Source of the DNA: Thermoanaerobacter sp049701115
GTDB lineage: Bacteria > Bacillota > Thermoanaerobacteria > Thermoanaerobacterales > Thermoanaerobacteraceae
DNA: 35,248 nucleotides
Assembly: GCF_049701115.1 (NCBI RefSeq)
Contig: NZ_JBNATX010000022.1
Span: 1-35,248, forward strand
Reading direction: 5' to 3'
Part shown: positions 1 to 8,867 of the stretch, one piece after another
Layout of the letters: every line of letters begins with the position of its first letter
How positions within the stretch are numbered: position 1 is the first letter of the stretch
Notes under the pieces: model-generated
What the model was told of the DNA's origin: nothing
Databases searched by the model: none
What the model saw: only the letters and a program-made list of their open reading frames with translations
Position numbers and translations under genes: made by a program

Positions 1-53
1 TTGACAACAAGTCGCATTTACACACAAAATGCCACTTCTTTATTTTGTCAACA
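1..53. repeat. Left copy of a 48-bp inverted repeat shared by both window ends
   Basis: Bases 6-53 are the exact reverse complement of 35201-35248. The left copy runs five bases further, to the window edge. The 53-bp stretch has internal symmetry: it opens TTGACAA, carries TTGTCAA near its other end, and holds an imperfect stem (AAGTcGCATTT / AAATGCcACTT) in the middle. It abuts the glnA terminator U-tract. No ORF is visible in it. I infer the terminus of a multicopy insertion sequence or MITE that continues outside the window; the family is not recognised. Confidence 0.75.
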
Positions 54-82
54 AAAAGCGAGTGTTTTTAAGACACTCGCTT
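54..82 (-). terminator. Intrinsic terminator of glnA
   Basis: A perfect 10-bp stem AAGCGAGTGT / ACACTCGCTT (56-65 and 73-82) with a 7-nt loop lies just past the glnA stop. On the minus strand it is followed by a short U-tract. The terminal repeat begins directly after this U-tract. Confidence 0.85.
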
Positions 83-90
83 CTTACTTT

Positions 91-1425
91 TTAAAAAGTA
101 GAAAGGTATTTCATGAGTTCCCACTGTGTAACATAAATCTTGTATTCATCCCACTCTGCTCTTTTAGCTTCCATGAATTTTGTGTACACATGATTTCCGA
201 GAGCTCTTTTTATCACATCATCCTTTTCCAGTTCCCCCAGAGCTTCCTCTAGAGAACCCGGTAATTTTTCTATCCCTGAACTTTTCAGTTCTTCCTCACT
301 CATGTGGTATACATTTCCATTAACAGGAGGGGGCGGTACAATACCGTTTTTAATGCCGTCAAGTCCCGCAGCCAACGCCACAGATAAAGCAAGATAAGGG
401 TTACTGCTGGGATCTGGACTTCTTAATTCTATTCTTGTAGCCTCTCCTCTTTTAGCAGGTATTCGTATAAGAGGGCTTCTGTTTCTTAAAGACCAAGCTA
501 TGTTTACAGGTGCCTCATATCCGGAGACAAGTCTTTTATACGAATTGACAGTGGGATTCGTAATAGCCGTCATCCCTTTAGCATGTTTCATTAAACCGCC
601 TATAAAATTATAGCATTCTTTACTCAATCCCAATGGATCCTTAGGGTCGTAGAAAACATTTCTACCATCTTTCGTAAGCGACATGTTCATGTGCATCCCC
701 GAACCTGCAATTCCAAAAACAGGTTTGGGCATGAAGGTGGCGTGCAATCCATGCTTTTGAGCTATTATTCTGACTACCATTTTAAAAGTCATTACATTGT
801 CAGCGGTAGTGAGAGCATCGTCATATTTAAAATCTATTTCGTGCTGTCCAGGTCCTACTTCATGGTGAGAAGCTTCTATCTCAAAACCTAATTCTTTTAA
901 AGTTGCAACCATTTCTTTTCTTGCATTTTCTCCTAAATCTACCGGAGCCATGTCAAAATATCCAGCTTCATCCTGTGTAATAGTGGTAAGGTTTCCTTTT
1001 TCATCCGTCAAAAATAAATAAAATTCACATTCGGGACCCACTTTAAATTCATACCCCATTTTTCTGGCTTCTTCAAGATTCCTCTTCAGAACATACCTCG
1101 GATCTCCTTCGAAAGGTGTACCATCGTATTTATATATGTCACATATAAGCCGTGCCTCAACTCCAGACTCCTTTTTCCATGGGAAAATAACAAAGGTATC
1201 AGGATCCGGATTAAGGTACATATCTGACTCTTCTATTCTAACGAAGCCATCTATGGAAGAACCATCAAACATTATCTCGTTGTTCAAAGCCTTTTCTAGC
1301 TCTTCCACAGGAATAGACACATTCTTCATGACCCCAAAAATGTCGGTAAACTGAAGATGCACATACTCCACTTTGTGTTCTTTTGCGAGTTTCAATACAT
1401 CCTCTTTGCTATATTTTTTCCCCAT
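91..1425 (-). CDS. glnA: Glutamine synthetase, type I (alpha subtype)
   Basis: Condenses glutamate and ammonia to glutamine with ATP; cytoplasmic, a dodecamer in this family. The product is 444 aa, the normal length of Firmicutes GSI-alpha, without the longer adenylylation loop of GSI-beta. The beta-grasp N-domain is followed by the catalytic domain, with GPECEFYLF in the metal site and NPTVNSYKRL in the glutamate/ATP region. FVRIEESDM carries Arg63, equivalent to the B. subtilis arginine involved in feedback inhibition. I chose the ATG at 1425 because GAGGAGGA lies just upstream; an in-frame ATG 14 codons earlier lacks such a site. It is monocistronic, with its own promoter and terminator. 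No glnR neighbours it, and I saw no convincing GlnR site. Confidence 0.97.
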   Translation of the reverse strand: MGKKYSKEDVLKLAKEHKVEYVHLQFTDIFGVMKNVSIPVEELEKALNNEIMFDGSSIDGFVRIEESDMYLNPDPDTFVIFPWKKESGVEARLICDIYKYDGTPFEGDPRYVLKRNLEEARKMGYEFKVGPECEFYLFLTDEKGNLTTITQDEAGYFDMAPVDLGENARKEMVATLKELGFEIEASHHEVGPGQHEIDFKYDDALTTADNVMTFKMVVRIIAQKHGLHATFMPKPVFGIAGSGMHMNMSLTKDGRNVFYDPKDPLGLSKECYNFIGGLMKHAKGMTAITNPTVNSYKRLVSGYEAPVNIAWSLRNRSPLIRIPAKRGEATRIELRSPDPSSNPYLALSVALAAGLDGIKNGIVPPPPVNGNVYHMSEEELKSSGIEKLPGSLEEALGELEKDDVIKRALGNHVYTKFMEAKRAEWDEYKIYVTQWELMKYLSTF

Positions 1426-1533
1426 ACTCTTCCTCCTCAAAAATAAAATTAAGGGTGAAGTTACCAAAGGCTCCCCACCCCTTTAACTGCCCTTTCCATC
1501 CCTCAATATCTTATTCAATTTTAACCAATATTT

Positions 1534-1561
1534 ATTATATCACTTTTTCTTCCTATTGCAA
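1534..1561 (-). promoter_or_regulatory. Probable sigma-A promoter of glnA
   Basis: On the minus strand, -35 TTGCAA (1556-1561), a 16-bp spacer and -10 TATAAT (1534-1539). The leader to the glnA start is about 100 nt. It lies back to back with the exporter promoter. Confidence 0.6.
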
Positions 1562-1580
1562 TATAGTTTTAATAAATTTT

Positions 1581-1608
1581 TTGAAATTTTAAAGGTTTAC
1601 GTTATAAT
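1581..1608 (+). promoter_or_regulatory. Probable sigma-A promoter of the ABC exporter operon
   Basis: -35 TTGAAA (1581-1586), a 16-bp spacer and -10 TATAAT (1603-1608), about 50 nt before the first exporter gene. Confidence 0.6.
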
Positions 1609-1656
1609 ATTATTATACCTTGAGAGATAGAAAAGACCACCAAGGGGGAAATTATT

Positions 1657-3405
1657 ATGAAAAGCTTCGCCACTATCATTCCTTTTATAAAAAGGCATAA
1701 GTGGGATTATTTTATTGGAATCATTTTCTTATTAGGAGTAGACTTGCTTCAAATGATAATCCCTCGTCTGCTTGGCAGTGTAACCGATTTATTTAAAAGT
1801 AAAGACCTTACACCAAAAATATTGCTAAATTACTCTTTATGGATAATAGGTATATCTTTACTAATTTTTGCCTTTAGATTTATATGGCGAATTAAGATAA
1901 TGGGAATGTCAAGGCTTTTAGAAAAGGAATTAAGAGAAGACCTTTTTTATAAGCTTCTGACTCTATCCCCTCAATATTACCACGAACACAAAACGGGCGA
2001 CCTAATGGCTCATGCTACCAATGATATAAATGCCGTAAGAATGGCAGCAGGACCCGGGATTATTATGTCGATTGACGCTTCTTTTTTAAGCATTACTATA
2101 GTTTTGATAATGGTTTTAACTATTGATATAAAATTGACTGTGTTTGCCTTACTTCCACTACCAATTTTAGCCCTTGTAGTCAATAAATTTGGAAGAATAA
2201 TCCACGCAAGATTTACAAAAGTTCAAGAAGCCTTCGCATCCTTGACCGACAAGGTACAAGAAAGTATTTCAGGAATAAGAGTAATAAAGGCATTTGTTCA
2301 AGAAAAAGAAGAAATAGAAAATTTTCGTCAAGAAAATTTAAAAAACTTCATGGCTAACATGAACATGATAAAGGTCTGGGGCCTTTTTGATCCTATGGTG
2401 CAGTTCCTTGCCGCCTTAAGTTTCACAATTGCTCTTTTGTACGGCGGTCTTCAAGTAATAAAGGGAACAATTTCTTTAGGAGACTTTGTAGCTTTTACCG
2501 CCTATCTCGGTATGCTTATATGGCCTATGATGGCTTTCGGATGGGTTATAAACATCTTTCAGAGAGGATCTGCTTCAATGGAAAGAGTGAATGTCATATT
2601 GAGTGAATCACCAGAGATAACCGACAAATATGCTGACCCAAATATAACTACAATAGAGGGAAACATAGAAATAAAAAACCTGACCTTTTCATATAAAAAA
2701 GACCTTCCACCTGTTTTAAAAAACATAAACCTGAAAATCCCCAAAGGCAAAACTCTTGCTATAATTGGTAAAACAGGTAGTGGGAAAAGCACACTTGTAA
2801 ACTTAATAGCAAGGCTATATACGGTTCCTTGTGACACAATTTTTATAGACGGTCACGACATAAATGAAATCCCCTTAAAAATCTTGAGGGAAAATATTGG
2901 CTTTGTTCCCCAAGACAATTTTATCTTTTCTGACACAATAGCTAACAATATAGCCTTTACAAAAGAAGAACCCCTGGAGAAAATACAGAAATTTGCCGAA
3001 ATTGCTGATATCCATAAGGATATAATAGAATTTCCTCAGCAATATGAAACTGTGGTAGGCGAAAGAGGTGTTACACTTTCAGGAGGTCAAAAGCAAAGAA
3101 TAGCAATTGCACGAGCTCTTATAAAAGAACCTAAAATTTTAATATTAGACGATAGCCTCTCTGCTGTAGATACTAATACAGAAGAAAAGATACTGCAAAA
3201 CTTAAAAGAGTTTATGAAAAACAGAACCACTATAATAGTCTCTCATAGAATTTCTACCATAAAAAACGCGGATGAAATTATAGTACTGGATGAGGGTGAA
3301 ATAGTAGAAAGAGGCACTCACGAAGACCTCTTGAGTTTAAAGGGTTTATACTATAGCATATATGAAAAACAACAGCTAGAAGAAGCCATAGAAAAAGAAA
3401 GCTGA
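1657..3405 (+). CDS. ABC exporter half-transporter, degenerate-site subunit (YheI/TM287-like)
   Basis: A 582-aa half-transporter with an N-terminal six-helix exporter domain (about 15-305) and a C-terminal nucleotide-binding domain (about 335-575). Walker A GKTGSGKS is at 371-378, the Q-loop Gln at 419, a canonical LSGGQ at 474-478, Walker B ends at Asp498, and the H-loop His is 530. The residue after Walker B, normally the catalytic Glu, is Asp499. This is the pattern of heterodimeric exporters such as TM287/288, LmrCD and BmrCD, in which one ATP site hydrolyses poorly. The partner follows after 10 nt and completes the pair. A multidrug or lipid substrate is typical, but the sequence does not say which. 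ATG 1657 follows AAGGGGG. A membrane location is expected. Confidence 0.93.
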   Translation: MKSFATIIPFIKRHKWDYFIGIIFLLGVDLLQMIIPRLLGSVTDLFKSKDLTPKILLNYSLWIIGISLLIFAFRFIWRIKIMGMSRLLEKELREDLFYKLLTLSPQYYHEHKTGDLMAHATNDINAVRMAAGPGIIMSIDASFLSITIVLIMVLTIDIKLTVFALLPLPILALVVNKFGRIIHARFTKVQEAFASLTDKVQESISGIRVIKAFVQEKEEIENFRQENLKNFMANMNMIKVWGLFDPMVQFLAALSFTIALLYGGLQVIKGTISLGDFVAFTAYLGMLIWPMMAFGWVINIFQRGSASMERVNVILSESPEITDKYADPNITTIEGNIEIKNLTFSYKKDLPPVLKNINLKIPKGKTLAIIGKTGSGKSTLVNLIARLYTVPCDTIFIDGHDINEIPLKILRENIGFVPQDNFIFSDTIANNIAFTKEEPLEKIQKFAEIADIHKDIIEFPQQYETVVGERGVTLSGGQKQRIAIARALIKEPKILILDDSLSAVDTNTEEKILQNLKEFMKNRTTIIVSHRISTIKNADEIIVLDEGEIVERGTHEDLLSLKGLYYSIYEKQQLEEAIEKES

Positions 3406-3415
3406 GGTGATACAA

Positions 3416-5221
3416 ATGGAATACCAACAAGAAGAAATAATGGCAAAACCTTTTGACTGGAAAATAATGAAACGACTTTTGACTTACGCAAAACCTTATT
3501 GGTTTTACATAATGATAGGCGCCATAGCAATTTTGCTGGTAACTGCTTCAAACCTTTTACGACCTTACCTAGTACAGCAAGCCATAGATAACTACATAAA
3601 CAACCCTCACATTCCTAAGAATGAAGCAATTCAAGGTGTAATAAGAATAGGCAGTATTTACATAGCCATAATAACGGCGGCCTTTTTAATAAATTACGGT
3701 CAGGTCTATCTCATCCAGTACACAGGTCAGAAAATAATATTTAATCTACGACAGCAAATTTTTGAACATCTTCAAAGGCTTTCTTTATCATTTTTTGACA
3801 GAAATCCGGTAGGACGTTTAGTAACACGCGTAACCAACGACACTGACACTTTAAATGAAATGTACACCAGTGTAATAACAAACCTGTTCAACGACCTCTT
3901 TATAATTGCAGGGATTATCATTGCAATGTTAAGTTACAATGTAAGGCTGGCATTCATCACTTTATCTACCACTCCTTTGATACTGACGGGTATGTATATA
4001 TACAGAAGACTTGTCTCACAAGCATACCGACTTGTTAGGATAAGACTCGCTCGAATAAATGCTTTCCTCTCAGAACACATAAGCGGCATGAAGATAGTTC
4101 AGCTATTCGTGGTAGAAAGCAAAAAAATGGACGAATTTAGGAAAATAAATAAGCAATATTATGAAGCAAATATGAAACAGCTCACCATATTTGCCATTTT
4201 CCGTCCCTCAATGGACGTCATTTATTCTCTCACTTTGGCCCTTTTAATATGGTATGGTGGTAAAGACATAATAGCAGGAAAAATAGAATTCGGTGTGCTT
4301 TACGCTTTTGTAAATTACCTTCAACAGCTTTTTCAACCCATCTTTGACATATCTGAAAAATACGATATACTTCAGTCAGCAATGGCTTCTGCAGAAAGAA
4401 TATTTATTCTCTTGGATACCAAAGAAGAAGTCAAAGACCCTGAAAACCCTGTACCTCTTGGAGATATAAAGGGACGGATTGAGTTTAAAAATGTATGGTT
4501 TTCCTATAACGGAAAGGACTGGGTATTAAAAGACGTCTCTTTTGAAGTCAATCCAGGAGAAACAGTGGCCTTTGTAGGTGCTACAGGTGCAGGTAAAACC
4601 TCTATAATAAACCTTTTGTGCAGATTTTACGACATTCAAAAAGGAGAAATATTAATTGACGGAATTGACATAAGAAAAGTAAGGCAGCAAGACTTGAGAA
4701 AACACATCGGCATAGTCCTTCAGGATGTATTCCTGTTTACAGGCGATATAAAATCAAATATAAGGCTTAATAACAAAAACATAACCGATAATGATATATA
4801 TAGGGTAGCAAAATATGTAAATGCTCATCAATTCATAAAAAAACTCCCTGAAGGATATAATTCCAAAGTTACGGAAAGAGGTTCTACTCTTTCGGCTGGT
4901 CAAAGACAGCTTTTAGCTTTTGCAAGAGCACTGGCGTTCAACCCTAAAATCCTGGTTTTGGATGAAGCAACTGCTAACATAGACACAGAGACAGAAAAAC
5001 TGATACAAGACGCTCTTTTAAAATTGACAAAAGGGCGCACTACGCTTGTCATCGCCCATAGGCTTTCCACAATACAGCACGCCGACAAAATAATAGTCCT
5101 TCACAAAGGCCGCATAAGAGAAATAGGAACTCATCAGGAACTCCTCAAGAAAAAAGGCCTTTATTACACACTTTACATGTTGCAATACAAAGACCAGCTT
5201 AAAGAAAATAAAATAAGTTAG
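3416..5221 (+). CDS. ABC exporter half-transporter, catalytic subunit (YheH/TM288-like)
   Basis: A 601-aa partner of the preceding half-transporter. It has six membrane helices in the first 330 residues, then an ATPase domain. Walker A GATGAGKT is at 388-395 and the Q-loop Gln at 436. The signature is LSAGQ (492-496) rather than LSGGQ. Walker B has the normal catalytic pair Asp516-Glu517, and the H-loop His is 548. In a heterodimer the canonical LSGGQ of the first subunit would face this Walker A and Glu, giving one competent site, while LSAGQ would face the Asp-substituted site. GAGGTGAT upstream supports ATG 3416; a GTG nine bases earlier is in frame but has no separate ribosome site. Probably co-transcribed with the next lipoprotein gene. 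Confidence 0.93.
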   Translation: MEYQQEEIMAKPFDWKIMKRLLTYAKPYWFYIMIGAIAILLVTASNLLRPYLVQQAIDNYINNPHIPKNEAIQGVIRIGSIYIAIITAAFLINYGQVYLIQYTGQKIIFNLRQQIFEHLQRLSLSFFDRNPVGRLVTRVTNDTDTLNEMYTSVITNLFNDLFIIAGIIIAMLSYNVRLAFITLSTTPLILTGMYIYRRLVSQAYRLVRIRLARINAFLSEHISGMKIVQLFVVESKKMDEFRKINKQYYEANMKQLTIFAIFRPSMDVIYSLTLALLIWYGGKDIIAGKIEFGVLYAFVNYLQQLFQPIFDISEKYDILQSAMASAERIFILLDTKEEVKDPENPVPLGDIKGRIEFKNVWFSYNGKDWVLKDVSFEVNPGETVAFVGATGAGKTSIINLLCRFYDIQKGEILIDGIDIRKVRQQDLRKHIGIVLQDVFLFTGDIKSNIRLNNKNITDNDIYRVAKYVNAHQFIKKLPEGYNSKVTERGSTLSAGQRQLLAFARALAFNPKILVLDEATANIDTETEKLIQDALLKLTKGRTTLVIAHRLSTIQHADKIIVLHKGRIREIGTHQELLKKKGLYYTLYMLQYKDQLKENKIS

Positions 5222-5265
5222 CATACTTCTTCAAAGGGAGGGCATACTATTTCTGAGGTGGTGAT

Positions 5266-6069
5266 ATGGTAAAATTTCCGAAGTGGATAGTTGCCCTCCT
5301 CATATTAGGAATAATGTTTAACACAACAGGATGCAAAAAACAAGAAAAAATCCAAAAAAAGCCTTCAACTTCAACAGAATCGCAGGTTCCAAAAGAACTT
5401 ACAAAAATAGAAAAAGATATTGAAAAAATAATAGATGAAGCAAAAAAGATAAAAACGGTTTATAAAACTCCGGAAAAGTCCCAATCTGATGAAAAAACTA
5501 AAAGTAAGAAGGAAGAAAAGCAGAAACCTTCTCAAAATGAAATAAAATGGCAACAAATAGAAAAAAACTTAAAAGATATACATAACGATTGGAATTCCCT
5601 TTCTACCCTAGCCATGAAAAAAGGCACAAAGCTAAACCTCATTAACAGTATGAGCGCGGCCATAAACGATCTCACACTAGTAATAGAAAAAAAGTCTAAG
5701 ACAGATGTTTTAATATATGCTAATGGCGTATATAAATATATACCTGAATTTGAAAAACTTTTTTCAGATGAAACTCTAACTTCTGAACTAAAAAAGCTCA
5801 AGTTCTACTGCCGGGATATCGAATTTAAAAGTGAAACTGAAAAATGGGATGAAATTTCCAAAGACATAGTAGATGTAAATTCCATCTGGGAAACATTAAA
5901 GCCAAGGTTGCCCAAAAATGCGAAAGCTTCTGCCGACAAACTTGAAGGCAGCATTGCAGAACTTCAAAAAGCAGTAAAACTCCACAATAAGCTTCTTACA
6001 AAGATAAAAGCAGAAGTGATGCTTAACACTTTAAAATCTCTCGAAAAAGTCTCAAAGCCTAAAGAGTGA
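5266..6069 (+). CDS. Hypothetical lysine-rich lipoprotein downstream of the ABC exporter
   Basis: A 267-aa product with a clear lipoprotein signal: a short positive N-terminus, a hydrophobic core and lipobox TTGC, with the lipidated Cys about residue 23. A strongly charged, Lys/Glu/Ser/Gln-rich segment follows (about 24-95), probably a flexible wall-spanning linker. After it come mainly helical sequences with two Trp-containing stretches that read like a weak repeat (around KWQQIEKNLKDIHNDW and KWDEISKDIVDVNSIW). I recognise no family. It begins 44 nt after the exporter with a GAGGTGGTGAT ribosome site and shares its terminator, so a role next to the exporter at the outer membrane face is possible but unproven. 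Confidence 0.8.
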   Translation: MVKFPKWIVALLILGIMFNTTGCKKQEKIQKKPSTSTESQVPKELTKIEKDIEKIIDEAKKIKTVYKTPEKSQSDEKTKSKKEEKQKPSQNEIKWQQIEKNLKDIHNDWNSLSTLAMKKGTKLNLINSMSAAINDLTLVIEKKSKTDVLIYANGVYKYIPEFEKLFSDETLTSELKKLKFYCRDIEFKSETEKWDEISKDIVDVNSIWETLKPRLPKNAKASADKLEGSIAELQKAVKLHNKLLTKIKAEVMLNTLKSLEKVSKPKE

Positions 6070-6096
6070 AAAGTGTACACTTTTTAGGCTTTTTTA
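6054..6096 (+). terminator. Intrinsic terminator of the exporter-lipoprotein operon
   Basis: A 15-bp stem, AAAGCCTAAAGAGTG pairing with CACTTTTTAGGCTTT (one G-U), with a 9-nt loop and a following T-run. The 5' arm includes the lipoprotein stop codon. Confidence 0.88.
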
Positions 6097-6117
6097 TCTC
6101 GTGTAATCCTTATTTTA

Positions 6118-6146
6118 TTGACTTCATATAATGGTAGTGATATATT
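6118..6146 (+). promoter_or_regulatory. Probable sigma-A promoter of asd-dapA-dapB-dapH
   Basis: -35 TTGACT (6118-6123), a 17-bp spacer and -10 TATATT (6141-6146). The leader is only about 60 nt, too short for an L-box lysine riboswitch. Confidence 0.55.
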
Positions 6147-6214
6147 TTAAGTAAGTCATTTACTTTAATACAGTATAAAATTAAAAAGCCCAAAATAGAG
6201 GGGGATTAAAAATT

Positions 6215-7207
6215 ATGAAAAAAGTTAATGTAGCAATTGTCGGAGCTACCGGCATGGTTGGGAGAACTTTTCTAAAGATTATGGAAGAAAGAAATTTCCC
6301 TGTAAATGAACTCTACTTATTTGCCTCCTCGAAATCTGCCGGTGAAAAACTCTATTTTAAAAACAGGGAATATGTAGTTGAAGAACTTACTGAAGAAAGC
6401 TTTAAAAAAGACATACAAATAGCCTTATTCTCAGCGGGAGCCACTATAAGCAAACAATTTGCGCCGATAGCTGCATCTCGAGGAATAATAGTCATAGATA
6501 ATTCCAGTGCATGGCGCATGGACGAAAACGTGCCTTTAGTAGTACCAGAAGTAAATCCAGAAGACATCCATTGGCATAAAGGAATAATAGCGAATCCAAA
6601 CTGCTCTACTATACAGATGGTCGTTCCTTTAAAACCCCTTCATGACAGGTACAGGATAAAGCGCATTGTCGTATCTACTTATCAAGCAGTATCAGGAGCA
6701 GGCAAAAAAGGGATAGATGACCTGGAAAGAACACAAAGAGGAGAACCTCCTCAGGTATTTCCACATCCAATAGCAAATAACTGCATTCCTCACATTGACT
6801 CATTCACTCCAGGTGGATATACAAAAGAGGAACTCAAGATGATAAACGAAACGAAGAAAATAATGAAAGATGACTCCATAAAAGTCTCTCCAACTACAGT
6901 AAGAGTACCTGTGGTAAATTCCCACAGCGAATCTGTAAATATAGAATTTGCTCGGCCATACGAAATGAAAGACCTGATAGAAACTTTGAAAAACGCACCT
7001 GGAGTCGTAGTGATGGACGATCCTGAAAATAATTTATATCCTCTTGCCACTCTTGCTACAGGAAAAGACGAGGTATTTGTGGGTAGAATAAGAAGGGATG
7101 AAACAGTTTACAGCGGTTTAAACATGTGGATAGTAGCAGACAACATAAGAAAAGGTGCGGCAACTAATGCCGTGCAGATTGCTGAACTTGTAATCAAAAA
7201 TATGTGA
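6215..7207 (+). CDS. asd: Aspartate-semialdehyde dehydrogenase
   Basis: Reduces aspartyl phosphate to aspartate semialdehyde with NADPH, the branch point to lysine/DAP and to threonine and methionine. The product is 330 aa, normal for the bacterial family. The NADP-binding GATGMVG lies near residue 10, and NPNCST carries the active-site Cys130. The GAGKKG loop is at about 161-166, and NSHSES supplies His237 of the catalytic pair. ATG 6215 follows GAGGGGGA. It is the first gene of a four-gene operon; its stop lies 14 nt before dapA. No aspartokinase gene is present, so aspartyl phosphate must come from an unlinked lysC. Confidence 0.97.
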   Translation: MKKVNVAIVGATGMVGRTFLKIMEERNFPVNELYLFASSKSAGEKLYFKNREYVVEELTEESFKKDIQIALFSAGATISKQFAPIAASRGIIVIDNSSAWRMDENVPLVVPEVNPEDIHWHKGIIANPNCSTIQMVVPLKPLHDRYRIKRIVVSTYQAVSGAGKKGIDDLERTQRGEPPQVFPHPIANNCIPHIDSFTPGGYTKEELKMINETKKIMKDDSIKVSPTTVRVPVVNSHSESVNIEFARPYEMKDLIETLKNAPGVVVMDDPENNLYPLATLATGKDEVFVGRIRRDETVYSGLNMWIVADNIRKGAATNAVQIAELVIKNM

Positions 7208-7221
7208 AAGGAGAAGTGAGT

Positions 7222-8115
7222 ATGCCTGTATTTAAAGGTTCTTGCGTAGCTATTGTCACTCCTTTTACTGAAAATGGAGTAAATTTTGATAAGCTAGGCG
7301 AATTAATCGAATGGCACATAAAAGAAGGAACAGATGCAATCCTCATATGTGGAACCACTGGAGAAGCTTCTACAATGACTGATGAGGAACAAAAGGAAGC
7401 CATAAAATTCACTGTAGAAAAAGTTGCAAAAAGGATACCGGTCATTGCAGGAACCGGCTCTAACAACACTGCTCATGCAATTGAACTCAGCGAATACGCA
7501 CAATCAGTAGGAGCAGATGCCCTTTTAGTAATAACTCCCTATTATAATAAAACAACACAAAAAGGATTGGTAGCTCACTTTACTGAAATAGCCCGTCACG
7601 TAGATATTCCTATTATAATTTATAACGTGCCCAGCAGGACATCTTTGAATATGCTACCCGAAACCTATTTAGAAGTCAGGAAAAAAGCAGAAAATGTAGT
7701 AGGAGTAAAAGAAGCAAGCGGAGATATATCTCAGATTGCTGAAATCGCCCGCATAATGGGTAAATCTTTTGAAATATACTCAGGAAACGATGACCAGGTA
7801 ATACCAATCATGTCTTTAGGAGGCCTTGGAGTAATTTCTGTGACAGCAAACATAATTCCCGCTAAAATTCATGAAATGACAGTAGCCTACCTCAATGGAG
7901 ATATTGAAAAAGCAAGAGATATGCAGTTAGAACTGAACCCTTTAAACAAAGCTCTTTTTATAGAAACCAATCCAATACCCGTGAAAACTGCTATGAACCT
8001 GATGGGTTTTGGAGTAGGCCCTCTGCGCTTGCCTCTTGTTGAAATGAGCGAGAAAAATCTTGAATATCTAAAATCGGTTTTAAGGCAGTATGGCCTTTTA
8101 AAGGAGGAAAATTAA
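7222..8115 (+). CDS. dapA: 4-hydroxy-tetrahydrodipicolinate synthase
   Basis: Condenses pyruvate with aspartate semialdehyde, the first committed step to diaminopimelate and, in sporulating cells, to dipicolinate. A 297-aa TIM barrel of normal length. GTTGEAS (44-50) gives the paired Thr residues. Tyr108 (TPYYN) and Tyr134 (YNVPSRT) fit the catalytic triad, and Lys163 in GVKEASGD is the Schiff-base lysine. ATG 7222 is chosen for AAAGGAGAAG upstream; a GTG at 7204 overlapping the asd stop has no such site. Second gene of the operon, overlapping dapB by one base. Confidence 0.97.
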   Translation: MPVFKGSCVAIVTPFTENGVNFDKLGELIEWHIKEGTDAILICGTTGEASTMTDEEQKEAIKFTVEKVAKRIPVIAGTGSNNTAHAIELSEYAQSVGADALLVITPYYNKTTQKGLVAHFTEIARHVDIPIIIYNVPSRTSLNMLPETYLEVRKKAENVVGVKEASGDISQIAEIARIMGKSFEIYSGNDDQVIPIMSLGGLGVISVTANIIPAKIHEMTVAYLNGDIEKARDMQLELNPLNKALFIETNPIPVKTAMNLMGFGVGPLRLPLVEMSEKNLEYLKSVLRQYGLLKEEN

Positions 8116-8867
8116 TGATACGATTGATAATTCATGGCTGCAACGGAAAAATGGGCAAAGTAGTAGCAAAATTGGCCAAAGAAAATCCTGAATTTGAAGT
8201 AGTAGCAGGGGTAGATAAAAACACTTCCCCACTTGATTTCCCTGTATATTCAGACTTAAAAGATGTGAAAGAAGAAGCAGATGTTATAATAGATTTTTCT
8301 TATCATGAAGCTGTTCCAAATCTAGTAAGAGAAGCTGCAAAAAGAAAAATTCCTGTAGTTATTGCAACTACAGGGCTCAGCGAAGAAGAATTAAAAGAAG
8401 TAGAAAAAGCTTCAAAAGAAATCCCAATTTTCAGGTCTGCCAATATGTCTTTCGGAATAAACGTGCTTATAAGTCTTGTAAAAGAAGCTGCAAAAGTTTT
8501 AGAGGGTTTTGATATAGAAATAGTAGAAAAACATCACAACCTTAAAAAAGATGCCCCAAGCGGTACAGCCCTTATGATTGCAGATTCAATAAATCAGGTA
8601 TTACCCGAAAAGAGAGAGTACGTATATGGAAGGTACACAAAAACAGAACCAAGAAAATCAAATGAAATAGGAATACACGCAGTAAGAGGAGGAACAATAG
8701 TCGGAGACCATGATGTAATCTTTGCTGGCCCCAATGAAGTAATAACAATCTCACATTCTGCCCAATCAAGAGAAGTCTTTGCCCATGGAGCCTTAAAAGC
8801 CGCTAAATTCTTAATAGGTCAAAACCCAGGATTATATACAATGGAAGACCTTGTAAAGAAAGGATGA
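8115..8867 (+). CDS. dapB: 4-hydroxy-tetrahydrodipicolinate reductase
   Basis: Reduces the DapA product to tetrahydrodipicolinate with NAD(P)H. A 250-aa product of standard length. The N-terminal Rossmann motif GCNGKMG is at 8-14, and the family signature EKHHNLKKDAPSGTA (from 138) contains the catalytic His140/His141 and Lys144. The ATG overlaps the dapA TAA in a TAATG junction, with AAGGAGG inside the dapA end, so the two are translationally coupled. Confidence 0.97.
   Translation: MIRLIIHGCNGKMGKVVAKLAKENPEFEVVAGVDKNTSPLDFPVYSDLKDVKEEADVIIDFSYHEAVPNLVREAAKRKIPVVIATTGLSEEELKEVEKASKEIPIFRSANMSFGINVLISLVKEAAKVLEGFDIEIVEKHHNLKKDAPSGTALMIADSINQVLPEKREYVYGRYTKTEPRKSNEIGIHAVRGGTIVGDHDVIFAGPNEVITISHSAQSREVFAHGALKAAKFLIGQNPGLYTMEDLVKKG

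Noticed and set aside
1..252. Plus-strand ORF of 83 codons at the left edge
   Set aside because: It covers the terminal repeat, the glnA terminator and the antisense of glnA, has no ribosome site and a composition unlike a protein.
6147..6214. Lysine riboswitch before asd
   Set aside because: The leader is only about 68 nt and shows no L-box helices or terminator.
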